Of a stretch of DNA of 64,000 nucleotides, positions 25,795 to 34,198 are shown one piece after another. Source of the DNA: Pontibacter flavimaris (lineage in GTDB: Bacteria; Bacteroidota; Bacteroidia; Cytophagales; Hymenobacteraceae); NCBI RefSeq assembly GCF_001907195.1, contig NZ_LVWA01000010.1:1-64000 (forward strand). The letters are read 5' to 3'. The position numbers were made by a program, and so were the translations under genes. Each line of letters opens with the position of its first letter. Within the stretch, counting starts at the first letter, position 1. Below the pieces are notes generated by a model that was not told the origin of the DNA, did not search any database, and was given only the letters and a program-made list of their open reading frames with translations.

Positions 25795-25923
25795 TTTCGG
25801 ATTTGCAATCCGAAAGTATAATACCTGCGGATTTGTAATCCGCAATAGTAAAGGCAGCGGCTATGGACAGGAAAGCGGATTGCAAATCCGCAGGTAGCAA
25901 AGTTCCGGATTGCAAATCCGGAA
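25795..25923. repeat. cluster of four REP-like palindromes
   Basis: Four short palindromes share the core GGATTTGCAATCC or its inverse: 25795-25815, 25827-25843, 25875-25891 and 25903-25923. The first two have the core as GGATTTGyAATCC and the last two inverted as GGATTGCAAATCC, so the cluster is a pair of inverted pairs. Flanks differ (TTTC..GAAA, GC..GC, TTCC..GGAA), so stems are compensated. A mosaic-repeat tail with GGGGTAGGGGCCCTC follows at 25949-25999. No gene lies in 25619-26072. Confidence 0.82.
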
Positions 25924-26072
25924 CAGCATGTGCCAACAAAGTATAAATTCCCCTCTGGGGGTAGGGGCCCTCTTTTAAGGGAGGGATAGGGGTGGGTTAA
26001 GTCCATTCCCAAGCATCATTTACGAAGTATAAATCGCGATGCACCAGCATCCGCCAAAGTATAAAACAAGGT

Positions 26073-28706
26073 ATGAAAGGAGGAGACAAAGGCACGGTAA
26101 CGCCGCTGATGAAGCAATACAACGCCATTAAGGCGAAGCATCCGGGGGCGCTGCTGCTGTTCAGGGTAGGCGACTTTTACGAAACCTTCGGCGAAGACGC
26201 CATCAAGGCAAGTAAAATTCTGGACATCGTACTGACCAAACGCGGCAACGGCTCGGCCTCCGAAACGGCCCTGGCCGGTTTTCCGCATCACTCTTTAGAC
26301 ACCTACCTGCCCAAGCTGGTGCGTGCCGGCGAGCGCGTGGCCATCTGCGACCAGCTCGAAGACCCGAAAACAGTAAAGGGTATCGTAAAGCGCGGCGTAA
26401 CCGAGCTGGTAACGCCGGGCGTATCGTTTAACGACCAGGTGCTTGAGCGCCGCAGCAACAACTACCTGGCCGCCGTGCACTTCGGCAAAACCGAGACGGG
26501 CATCTCCTTTCTGGATATTTCTACCGGTGAGTTCATCACCGCGCAGGGCGATAAAAGCTACATTGGCAAGCTGCTGCAGAGCCTGGCCCCGGCCGAGGTG
26601 CTCTTCTGCAAACGCGAGAAAGAGACCTTTACCGAACGCTACGGCCCCGACTTCCGCTACTATGCCCTGGACGAGTGGGTGTTCAAGTATGATTACGCCT
26701 ACGATGGCCTGACGCGGCAGTTTGGCACCGCTTCCCTGAAAGGCTTTGGCATCGAGGGCATGCAGGAGGCTATCATTTCGGCCGGCGCTATCCTGCATTA
26801 CCTCTCCGAAACGCAGCACCACGAGATCAGCCACATCGCCACCATCTCCCGCCTGGAGGAGGACAAGTATGTATGGCTCGACCGCTTTACGGTGCGCAAC
26901 CTGGAGCTGCTCTACCCGCAGCACCCCGAGGGCGTGCCGCTGATTCAGGTGCTCGATCAAACCGTAACCCCGATGGGCGCCCGCCTGCTTAAAAAGTGGG
27001 TAGTGCTGCCGCTCAAGGATGTGGCCCAGATCCGTCGTCGCCTGGATACGGTAGAGGCCCTGACCAAGCACCACGAGCTGCTGGATGAGCTAATAGTGCA
27101 CCTGAAAAGTATAAACGACCTGGAGCGCCTCATCTCGAAAGTGGCCGTGCGCCGCGTGAACCCGCGCGAGTTGGTGCAACTGGCCAAGGCGCTGGAGGCC
27201 ATCCTCCCGATCCAAAAAATACTGGCACTAAGTGATATTCCGGCTCTGCAAAAGCTAGCGGCGCAGCTGGCGCCCTGCGACGGGCTGCGTGAGGAAATCC
27301 GCAACATCCTCAAGCCCGAGCCACCCATGCTCACCAACCAGGGCAACATGATCAACGAGGGCGTGAATGCCGAACTCGACGAGCTGCGTGCCATCGCTTT
27401 CTCGGGCAAGGACTACCTGGCACAGGTGCAGCAGCGCGAAATCAAGAACACGGGCATCAGCTCGCTTAAAATTGCCTACAACAAGGTGTTTGGCTACTAC
27501 CTGGAGGTAAGCAATGCGCATAAGGACAAGGTGCCAAGCTCCTGGATCCGCAAGCAGACACTGGTGAACGCCGAGCGCTACATCACCGAAGAGCTGAAAA
27601 CCTACGAGGAGAAGATCCTGAACGCCGAGGAGCGCATCTATACGATAGAGTTTGGCCTGTATAATGAACTGGTGCTATATGCGCTGGACTATGTGGCGCA
27701 GGTGCAGCAGAACGCCAGGGTGATCGGCGTGATCGACTGCCTGAGTGCCTTTGCCAGTATAGCGCTGGCCAGTAACTATGTGAAGCCGGAGGTGAGCGAC
27801 AGCCACGTGCTCGACATCAAAAAGGGCCGTCACCCGGTTATCGAGAAGCAACTACCGCTAGGCGAGACTTATGTGCCGAACGACATCTTCCTGGACAATG
27901 AGGAGCAGCAGGTGATCATCATTACGGGTCCGAACATGGCCGGTAAAAGCGCGCTGCTGCGCCAGACGGCCCTGATCGTGCTGATGGCGCAGATCGGCGC
28001 TTTTGTGCCTGCAGAGGCTGCTCAAATCGGCATCATCGACAAGATCTTCACCCGTGTGGGCGCCTCGGATAATTTGTCGAAGGGCGAGTCTACGTTTATG
28101 GTGGAGATGACCGAGACGGCCAGCATCCTTAACAACCTCTCAGACCGCAGCTTGGTGCTGATGGACGAGATTGGCCGTGGCACGAGCACCTACGACGGTA
28201 TTTCTATTGCCTGGGCCATTGTAGAGCATTTGCACAACCATCCCAAGTATAAGGCCAAGACCCTTTTTGCCACGCACTACCACGAGCTCAACCAACTGGC
28301 CGAAGAACTGCCGCGCGTGAAGAATTACAACGTGTCGGTACGCGAGGCCGGTGGCAAGATTTTGTTCATGCGCAAACTGGTGCCGGGCGGCAGCGAGCAC
28401 AGCTTCGGCATCCATGTGGCGCAGATGGCGGGCATGCCCAACAGCGTGGTGCTGCGTGCCGACGAGATCATGCATCACCTGGAAAAGGAGAAGGTATCAG
28501 AACAAGCCCCGCAGCAGAAGATGAAGTCTGCCCCCAAGAGCAATTACCAGCTCAGCATGTTCGAGCTGCAGGACCCTGCTTTGGCGCGCGTAAAAGAACT
28601 GATGGAGCAGCTGGACATTAACACCATTACGCCTGTGGAGGCGCTGCTGAAACTGAACGAACTGAAGTTAATGCTGGAAGACAGGCAACAGGCGGGGGTG
28701 CGGTAG
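26073..28706 (+). CDS. mutS: DNA mismatch repair protein MutS
   Basis: 877 aa, full length. Recognises base mismatches and small loops and recruits MutL. The N-terminal mispair-binding motif GDFYETFGEDA is at residues 33-43 (Phe35, Glu37). The core and clamp follow. The ATPase has Walker A GPNMAGKS at 619-626, Walker B SLVLMDEIGRGTSTYDG and the helix-turn-helix end. The C-terminus carries a short tail. The sequence is typical of MutS1. mutL is not in the window. The gene is transcribed alone between two repeat-rich spacers. Several AAGTATA/AAGTATG words occur inside it (for example at 26689, 27107 and 28245). Confidence 0.97.
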   Translation: MKGGDKGTVTPLMKQYNAIKAKHPGALLLFRVGDFYETFGEDAIKASKILDIVLTKRGNGSASETALAGFPHHSLDTYLPKLVRAGERVAICDQLEDPKTVKGIVKRGVTELVTPGVSFNDQVLERRSNNYLAAVHFGKTETGISFLDISTGEFITAQGDKSYIGKLLQSLAPAEVLFCKREKETFTERYGPDFRYYALDEWVFKYDYAYDGLTRQFGTASLKGFGIEGMQEAIISAGAILHYLSETQHHEISHIATISRLEEDKYVWLDRFTVRNLELLYPQHPEGVPLIQVLDQTVTPMGARLLKKWVVLPLKDVAQIRRRLDTVEALTKHHELLDELIVHLKSINDLERLISKVAVRRVNPRELVQLAKALEAILPIQKILALSDIPALQKLAAQLAPCDGLREEIRNILKPEPPMLTNQGNMINEGVNAELDELRAIAFSGKDYLAQVQQREIKNTGISSLKIAYNKVFGYYLEVSNAHKDKVPSSWIRKQTLVNAERYITEELKTYEEKILNAEERIYTIEFGLYNELVLYALDYVAQVQQNARVIGVIDCLSAFASIALASNYVKPEVSDSHVLDIKKGRHPVIEKQLPLGETYVPNDIFLDNEEQQVIIITGPNMAGKSALLRQTALIVLMAQIGAFVPAEAAQIGIIDKIFTRVGASDNLSKGESTFMVEMTETASILNNLSDRSLVLMDEIGRGTSTYDGISIAWAIVEHLHNHPKYKAKTLFATHYHELNQLAEELPRVKNYNVSVREAGGKILFMRKLVPGGSEHSFGIHVAQMAGMPNSVVLRADEIMHHLEKEKVSEQAPQQKMKSAPKSNYQLSMFELQDPALARVKELMEQLDINTITPVEALLKLNELKLMLEDRQQAGVR

Positions 28707-28768
28707 GAGGAAAAGCTCTCCTGAGAAGGTAGGGCGTTTCATTTTAGAAAATGTAGCTATAAATTCCC

Positions 28769-28889
28769 TGTCATTCTGTTAAGAATCTTGGTGGAAGTAG
28801 AGGGCCCCTTCCCCGGGAGGTTGAGCTATCGTTACTGGTCCACAAGATCCCCCGAAACAAGTTCGGGATCCGAGACTTGCAGAATGACA
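28769..28889. mobile_element. MITE-like element with 10-bp terminal inverted repeats
   Basis: A 121-bp non-coding element. TGTCATTCTG (28769-28778) is exactly inverted at 28880-28889. Inside are GGGCCCCTTCCCCGGGAGG and AAGATCCCCCGAAACAAGTTCGGGATC-type inner palindromes. The last type is a dispersed repeat theme seen in many bacterial genomes. No transposase is nearby, so it would be non-autonomous. Confidence 0.65.
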
Positions 28890-29141
28890 AAAAGGAAGTT
28901 TTGTCTTTTGCCTTTGAGGCGGGAGCATGAGCTATACTTTCGAAAAACTCATACTCGCCGTCGCAGCCAGAAGTATACTTTCAAAGTATAAACCTACCTG
29001 TTTTTCGCCCCGGGGAGTATAAGTTTGCTGGTGCGGGCAAGTAGAACGGGCGGGGCTGCATGAACGATATAAGGAGTATGAAATTTTCTGCCTGATTATC
29101 AGCAGGAAGTATAAACAGGCTGTTTTTTTTTACAGCAACTA

Positions 29142-29171
29142 TTGACAAGTCAGATTTTGTCTCTATCTTTG
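29142..29171 (+). promoter_or_regulatory. promoter of the tRNA-Gly/tRNA-Leu transcript
   Basis: TTGAC (from 29142) as -33 and TATCTTTG (29164-29171) as -7 are separated by 19 nt from the end of TTG. This is the canonical Bacteroidota housekeeping promoter, about 39 nt before the first tRNA. Confidence 0.85.
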
Positions 29172-29209
29172 CATCACTAAATCACTACGGCGGTTTAGTG
29201 AAAACAAAA

Positions 29210-29282
29210 GCGGGAGTAGCTCAGTTGGTAGAGCGCGACCTTGCCAAGGTCGAGGCCGCGGGTTCGAATCCCGTCTCCCGCT
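29210..29282 (+). tRNA. tRNA-Gly (anticodon GCC)
   Basis: 73 nt. Acceptor GCGGGAG pairs with CTCCCGC. The D arm is AGCTCAGTTGGTAGAGC, the anticodon stem-loop is CGACC-TTGCCAA-GGTCG with anticodon GCC, and the T arm is GCGGGTTCGAATCCCGT. CCA is not encoded. First gene of a two-tRNA transcript. Confidence 0.97.
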
Positions 29283-29364
29283 CACGAAAAGCAAGACAGA
29301 AGACGTTGTGGTGAACAACGTCTTTGTTTTTTACACTCATTTCTCCGGGATCAGCCCGGAGGTT

Positions 29365-29448
29365 GCCGGGATGGTGGAATTGGTAGACACGCAAGACTTA
29401 AAATCTTGTGGCCGCAAGGCCGTGCGGGTTCGATTCCCGCTCCTGGTA
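29365..29448 (+). tRNA. tRNA-Leu (anticodon TAA)
   Basis: 84 nt with a long variable arm (TGGCCGCAAGGCCG). Acceptor GCCGGGA pairs with TCCTGGT with two G-U pairs. The anticodon loop ACTTAAAAT has anticodon TAA. The T arm is GCGGGTTCGATTCCCGC. CCA is not encoded. It lies 82 nt after tRNA-Gly. Confidence 0.96.
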
Positions 29449-29486
29449 CTCAATTTGCTATATTCAGCATAGCAGATACCTATGAA

Positions 29487-29516
29487 AACCCGCTTAAACA
29501 CTGTCTTAAGCGGGTT
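29487..29516 (+). terminator. terminator of the tRNA operon
   Basis: AACCCGCTTAA (29487-29497) and TTAAGCGGGTT (29506-29516) form an 11-bp perfect stem, followed by TTGCTTTTA. Confidence 0.87.
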
Positions 29517-29895
29517 TTGCTTTTATAACTCTTCCCTGATATACCCCGCTTTTATCCCCTAGTTTTGATGTTATTTGTAACTAGTCTGTAACTCCATTCA
29601 GTAGGAGCAAAGTTCCTGCACCGTGAATCCTTTGCAGGCTGCCTGTATGAAAGACAGACCTACAGCCAGAAGAACAGGCAACTGCTCAGGATGTAGGAGA
29701 AAGCCTTTGGCTCAGATGGGCTGTATGAGTAGAAAGCATTTCGGAAGGACCTATGCAGGCAAGCCTACTAAGCGGTTTAGCAGGTTAATGCAGCAGATCA
29801 GGGAGAGTGAGCGGATGAGTTATTTAAATAGGGAGTGTGGGTAGGACAGCTTAATATTATAATCTTTGTTGAATGTATTATTCCTTCTGCCTTGG
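29517..29895. other. gene-poor region downstream of the tRNA genes
   Basis: About 380 nt, AT-richer than the surroundings. It contains one short basic reading frame (29623-29844) that I do not trust, and the first member of an imperfect 20-bp direct repeat (29575-29594, beginning TTGTAACTAG). The second member is at 30789-30808. Confidence 0.5.
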
Positions 29896-30612
29896 CTACT
29901 TGGTAATCATCGCTACATATTCGGCCAAAGTGTTATCTGGAATAGCCTCTAAGCAAATATCCTGCTTATATATAAACCACTTACTTTTCAACAAAGCGTA
30001 AGGATAGTATCCACAGCTTTTACAGCCTCTCAGAGAGGCTGCATTATCAGTTTGAACAAAGGTGATTGTCTCACTTGCGCCAATGTCTTTAGCCTTCTCA
30101 GATATCTGGCACATTGCATCAGGCATTACACCTAGTCCACGGAAAGATGGGTGCATGTATGCACCCTCAAGAAGGGCCTCATGCGCTTTCAACTCAGGGA
30201 ATAGTCCTCTGAAGAATTTAAGGATGTTTTCATTTTCTGCAGGGCCAATTAACCACTGCATGTAACATGGGGTATCATCAGCCGTGACAGCTACATAGCA
30301 ATATTGAAAGTTGGCATCCAGTAACTTGTGCCGCCAACCAACAATCTTGGCCTCTTCTGCAGTCATACCATCAGTGCTTAGAAGATAACTAAGGTCACGC
30401 TCTTCAATCAGTCGGACCGATATATCTATCTTAGCTTTAGGTTGCTGAAACACCTCTCCTAAGTTTCTTCTCATCCCAAACCAAGTATCCTCAGAATATA
30501 GTTTTTTTTGGGCAGCCTCCCAAACCTTTGAAAGTTGTCCATCTGACAGTAAATTGGCCGCCCTGTTCAGCCTAATGGAAAGGCTATTATCCCTAATTTG
30601 TGATGAATTCAT
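29896..30612 (-). CDS. GNAT-like acetyltransferase, probably acquired
   Basis: 238 aa. The C-terminal half has a GNAT fold: LLEGAYMHPSFRGLGVMPDAMCQISEKA (beta4, with the acetyl-CoA loop FRGLGV, about residues 145-172), then ITFVQTDNAASLRGCKSCGYYPY (motif B). The N-terminal region has YLLSTDGMTAEEAKIVGW and YVAVTADDTPCYMQWLIGP. The substrate is unknown. The gene is AT-richer than its neighbours, lacks the AAGTATA word almost completely, and lies alone just downstream of tRNA-Leu between imperfect direct repeats. Together these suggest horizontal acquisition. Confidence 0.75.
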   Translation of the reverse strand: MNSSQIRDNSLSIRLNRAANLLSDGQLSKVWEAAQKKLYSEDTWFGMRRNLGEVFQQPKAKIDISVRLIEERDLSYLLSTDGMTAEEAKIVGWRHKLLDANFQYCYVAVTADDTPCYMQWLIGPAENENILKFFRGLFPELKAHEALLEGAYMHPSFRGLGVMPDAMCQISEKAKDIGASETITFVQTDNAASLRGCKSCGYYPYALLKSKWFIYKQDICLEAIPDNTLAEYVAMITK

Positions 30613-30899
30613 CTCCCTGTATTTATATCCTATGATATTACGATAAATAGATTTTAAGTGTTATTTTTTTATATTATTTTATATAAAGTATAGTATGTGC
30701 CAAGCATATTTATCCTACTATGTTTCCGCTTGGCGGTAGAACACACTTGATGGCTTTAGGGAAGAATTTGCGGATGCTTTTGCTGGTCTTGTAACCAGCT
30801 TGTAACTCAATAACTTTTATTTCAGGTTAAGCGATTGATTATAAGTGGTTTGTTGGATGGGTTAAATATAGGCTCCTGGTGCTGCATGCATTAAAAACG
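30613..30899. other. gene-free, AT-rich region
   Basis: No supported gene. Contains a very AT-rich block (30650-30690), the second copy of the imperfect direct repeat (30789-30808) and leads into a hairpin at 30900-30930. Confidence 0.5.
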
Positions 30900-30930
30900 A
30901 AAGGCTGCTGACTAATAACTAGCAGCCTTT
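30900..30930. terminator. bidirectional-looking hairpin
   Basis: AAAGGCTGCT (30900-30909) and AGCAGCCTTT (30921-30930) form a 10-bp stem with A-rich sequence on the left and TTTTCTGTTTT on the right, so it could terminate either strand. It lies beyond the rodA terminator. Confidence 0.6.
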
Positions 30931-30991
30931 TCTGTTTTACGGCAACAATCAGGCAATTACCGCCCCTAGTTATACTTGTGCTCCAAACAAA

Positions 30992-31025
30992 AACGCCTCC
31001 CATACTTTAAAGTATAAGAGGCGTT
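30992..31025 (-). terminator. terminator of the mre/rod operon, with AAGTATA-type inner stem
   Basis: AACGCCTC (30992-30999) pairs with GAGGCGTT (31018-31025). The inner sequence ATACTTTAAAGTAT (31002-31015) is itself a perfect palindrome and extends the hairpin. On the minus strand a TTTTTGTTTGG tract follows. It starts 20 nt past the rodA stop. Confidence 0.83.
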
Positions 31026-31045
31026 CCGCAAGTATAAAATCAATT

Positions 31046-32365
31046 CTACCGCGCCAGATCCTTCGCCCTGTTCGCGTCTATGGCGATAAGTATAAAAAGC
31101 AGGATCGTGAACGACCACAGTGAGGAGCCGCCGTAGCTGAAGAAGGGCAGCGGGATGCCCACCACCGGCGCCAGGCCTATCGTCATGCCCACGTTCACCA
31201 GGAAGTGGAAGAAGATGATGGAGGCCACGCAATAGCCGTAGGTTCTGGCGAAAACCGACTTCTGCCGCTCCGCTATGTTCACGATCCGGATGAGGAGCAA
31301 AAGGAAGAGAGCAATTAAAATGGTACTGCCTACCCAGCCGTGCTCCTCGCCGATGGTGCAGAAGATAAAGTCGGTGCTTTGCTCGGGCACGAAGTCGAAC
31401 TTGGTTTGAGTGCCCTCCAGGAAGCCCTTGCCCCAGAAGCCGCCGGAGCCGATCGCGATCTTCGACTGGGTAACGTTCCAGCCGTAGCCCAGCGGGTCCG
31501 CCTCGGGGTTAATTAGGGCCTTTATACGGTTCTGCTGGTGCGGCTGCAGCACATCGTTCACAAAGAAATCCACGCTGAAGATCATGCCCACCACTACCAT
31601 CCAGAGCCCGATCATTATTTTAAAACGGCGCAGCAGGCGGTAGTCCAGCCAGGTGGCCAGGGCCATGAGTATGGTGACACCGGCAATCAGGTAGAGCTTG
31701 GGCACCAGCAGCGTAAGTATGAATATGGCCGCCGCGGAGCCGCCAACTATAAGTATAAGCGGCGACATGCCCTCGCGGAAGTAAGCAAGTATAAACGCGG
31801 CAAACACCAGCGCGGAGCCCGTCTCGTTCTGCAGTACAATGATTACAGGAGGAACAAAGGTAATGGCAGCCAGGATCATCTGGTCCTTGAAGTTCTGCTG
31901 GCGCAGGTTCGTGCTCCCCAGGAACCTGGAGGCAGCCAGCGCCGTGGCGAATTTGGCTAGCTCGGCAGGCTGCAGGCGTATCCCGGCTCCCAGGTCGAGC
32001 CAGGATCGGGAGCCGGCAATGGGCTTGGCCACCACCAACGTTACCAGCAGCAGCAGGATAATAAAGCCGTAAATCGGGTAGGCCAGGTGCTCATACACTT
32101 TGTAATCCACCACCAGCAGCACGAGGATCAGCAGGAAGGAGGCGCCGATCCAGGCCAGCTGCTTGCCTGAGTTAATGTCGAAGCTCAGGATGTTCACCAC
32201 GTTGTCGGGGCTGTAAACGGCAGCGTAGATATTCATCCAGCCCAGGGACACCAGCAGGAAGTACAATAGGATGGTTACCCAGTCCAGGTGCGGGGCAATA
32301 AAGCCGGAGCTGCGGCGGCTGCGAGGTGCGGTGCTTGCAAGTCTTTGTCCGATTACTTTCTCCAT
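31046..32365 (-). CDS. rodA: rod shape-determining protein RodA (SEDS glycosyltransferase)
   Basis: A peptidoglycan glycosyltransferase that works with PBP2 in lateral wall growth. 439 aa, polytopic with about ten helices. Motifs of the SEDS family are present: GSRSWLDLGAGIRLQPAELAKF, GYGWNVTQSKIAIGSGGFWGKG, PEQSTDFIFCTIGEEHGWVG and the C-terminal PLPFFSYGGSSLW. It starts at ATG 32365 in AAAGTATGG, three nt after the mrdA stop. Last gene of the mreB-mreC-mreD-mrdA-rodA operon. Confidence 0.95.
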   Translation of the reverse strand: MEKVIGQRLASTAPRSRRSSGFIAPHLDWVTILLYFLLVSLGWMNIYAAVYSPDNVVNILSFDINSGKQLAWIGASFLLILVLLVVDYKVYEHLAYPIYGFIILLLLVTLVVAKPIAGSRSWLDLGAGIRLQPAELAKFATALAASRFLGSTNLRQQNFKDQMILAAITFVPPVIIVLQNETGSALVFAAFILAYFREGMSPLILIVGGSAAAIFILTLLVPKLYLIAGVTILMALATWLDYRLLRRFKIMIGLWMVVVGMIFSVDFFVNDVLQPHQQNRIKALINPEADPLGYGWNVTQSKIAIGSGGFWGKGFLEGTQTKFDFVPEQSTDFIFCTIGEEHGWVGSTILIALFLLLLIRIVNIAERQKSVFARTYGYCVASIIFFHFLVNVGMTIGLAPVVGIPLPFFSYGGSSLWSFTILLFILIAIDANRAKDLAR

Positions 32366-32368
32366 ACT

Positions 32369-34198
32369 TTATTTTGATCTGATGTTGAGGTACTCGCGGC
32401 TGAGCACCCATTTCTCCTGCACCTTCATGGTAACCGTGTCGGTCAGGTATTGCTCTATCATCAGGCCGGCAATAGGGGCCGCCGACTGGCCTCCCCACTT
32501 CCCGTGCTCCACGTACACAGCGATAGCGATCTTGGGATTGACCTTGGGCGCAAAGGCTATAAACACAGCGTGGTCCGGGCCCTGGGGGTTTTGGGCCGTG
32601 CTAGTCTTGCCCGCGACCTCTATACCCACCTTTGCCAGGTTGGCCTTGCGGCCTGTACCAGCCCGCACCACCTCTGCCATCCCTTCCACGATCGGGTCAA
32701 AGTTCTTTGAGTCTACCGACGTACGGTGCTTTTCCCGGTACTCCTTCAGGGGCTTGCCTTCTTCACCAACCGAGCGGATGATGTGTGGCGTGATATAATA
32801 GCCCCTGTTAGCGATAATGGCCGCAAAGTTAGCCATTTGCAGCGGCGTGACGCCTAGTTCTCCCTGGCCTATACTTAAGGAGTAGATAGTAGAGTACTTC
32901 CAGCGGTTTTTGCCATACACGCGGTCGTAGAGGTCGGTGGAGGCGACGATGCCTTTCTTCTCGCCCGGTATATCGATGCCCAGCTGCTTGCCAAAACCGA
33001 AGGAGAGCACCTGCTCCCGCCACTCCTTCAGGCCGATAGCCGTGTCCGTGAAGGTGTTTTTCGATTTACCCTGGTTAATCAGCAGGCGGTAAGCCTGGTA
33101 AAACCAGGGGTTGCAGGAGTGCTGCACTGCCCCGTACAGGTTAAGCGGGGAAGGGTGATTATGGCAATTTACCAACGATCGGTTACAGGCGAACGTCGTG
33201 TTGGGCGAAATAACCCCTTCCTGCAGCGCGATCAGGGCCTGCGTCAGCTTAAAGACAGAGCCGGGCGGGTTCTGGTCGGCCATGATCGGGCGGTTGAACA
33301 TGGTCTTGTTCGAGTCCTGCAGCAGTTCCATGTAGTTCTTGCCGTAGTCTTTGCCGGTAAACAGGTTCGGGTCGTAGAACGGCGCCGACACGTAGGCCAG
33401 GACCTCGCCAGTAGCGGGTTCTATGGCCACGATACTTCCCTTGGCTCCGTCCATCAGGTACTCGCCGTAGGCCTGCAGGTCCAAATCGATGGTACTCACC
33501 AGGTTCTCGCCGGCAACCGCCAGCGTATCAAAGGCGCCCTCGCGGAAGGAGCCTTTCTCCACGCCGCGCACGTTCACCATTTTATACTTTACGCCGCGCT
33601 GGCCCATCAGGTATTTCTCGTACTCCAGCTCTATGCCCGCTTTGCCGATATAATCGCCGGGGCGATAGCCGTTGTAGGCGCTGTCCTCCAGCTGCCGCGG
33701 GCTGATCTCGGCAATATAGCCCAAGGCGTGCCCCAGGCTCTGGTGTGGGTAGCCACGGGCCGTGCGGGCGTTAATATGGAAGCCGGGAAAATCGATGAGG
33801 TTGTTCTGGATGTAGGCAAACTCCTGCGTACTCAGCTTTTGGTAGAAAGGGGAGGGCTGCACGTAGGAGAAGGAGCGGGCTTTCTTCAGGCGCTCCCGCA
33901 CGTGTTCCAGCGGCAGCTTCACGAGCTCTGCCAGCCGTAGCGTGTCCAGGTTCTTCACATCCTTGGGCACCACCATCAGGTCGTACACGGGCGTGTTCTG
34001 CACCAGCAGCTTGCCGTTTCGGTCGTAGATCAGGCCCCGGAAAGGATATTGGATGATGGGTTTGATGGCATTGGTCTCGGCAGCCTGCTTGTAGCTGCTG
34101 TCCACTACCTGAATGTAGAAAAGCCTGGTGGCGAAAACGATCCCCACCACCAGGAAGATGCCCTGTATTATGTATTTTCTTGTTTCTAAGTACTTCAT
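32369..34198 (-). CDS. mrdA: penicillin-binding protein 2 (transpeptidase)
   Basis: Class B PBP that crosslinks peptidoglycan in the elongasome. 609 aa. It has one N-terminal membrane helix (about residues 8-28) and a pedestal domain with RGLIYDRNGK. Transpeptidase motifs are SxxK Ser314-Lys317 (NPPGSVFK), SxN Ser361-Asn363 (HSCNPWF) and KTG-like KTS in AGKTSTAQNPQG. Its start overlaps the mreD stop by 4 nt. It pairs with RodA encoded next. Confidence 0.96.
   Translation of the reverse strand: MKYLETRKYIIQGIFLVVGIVFATRLFYIQVVDSSYKQAAETNAIKPIIQYPFRGLIYDRNGKLLVQNTPVYDLMVVPKDVKNLDTLRLAELVKLPLEHVRERLKKARSFSYVQPSPFYQKLSTQEFAYIQNNLIDFPGFHINARTARGYPHQSLGHALGYIAEISPRQLEDSAYNGYRPGDYIGKAGIELEYEKYLMGQRGVKYKMVNVRGVEKGSFREGAFDTLAVAGENLVSTIDLDLQAYGEYLMDGAKGSIVAIEPATGEVLAYVSAPFYDPNLFTGKDYGKNYMELLQDSNKTMFNRPIMADQNPPGSVFKLTQALIALQEGVISPNTTFACNRSLVNCHNHPSPLNLYGAVQHSCNPWFYQAYRLLINQGKSKNTFTDTAIGLKEWREQVLSFGFGKQLGIDIPGEKKGIVASTDLYDRVYGKNRWKYSTIYSLSIGQGELGVTPLQMANFAAIIANRGYYITPHIIRSVGEEGKPLKEYREKHRTSVDSKNFDPIVEGMAEVVRAGTGRKANLAKVGIEVAGKTSTAQNPQGPDHAVFIAFAPKVNPKIAIAVYVEHGKWGGQSAAPIAGLMIEQYLTDTVTMKVQEKWVLSREYLNIRSK

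Noticed and set aside
29623..29844. A 73-codon basic, Cys-containing open frame after the tRNA genes
   Set aside because: No domain, uncertain start, no promoter or terminator. I cannot support it as a gene.
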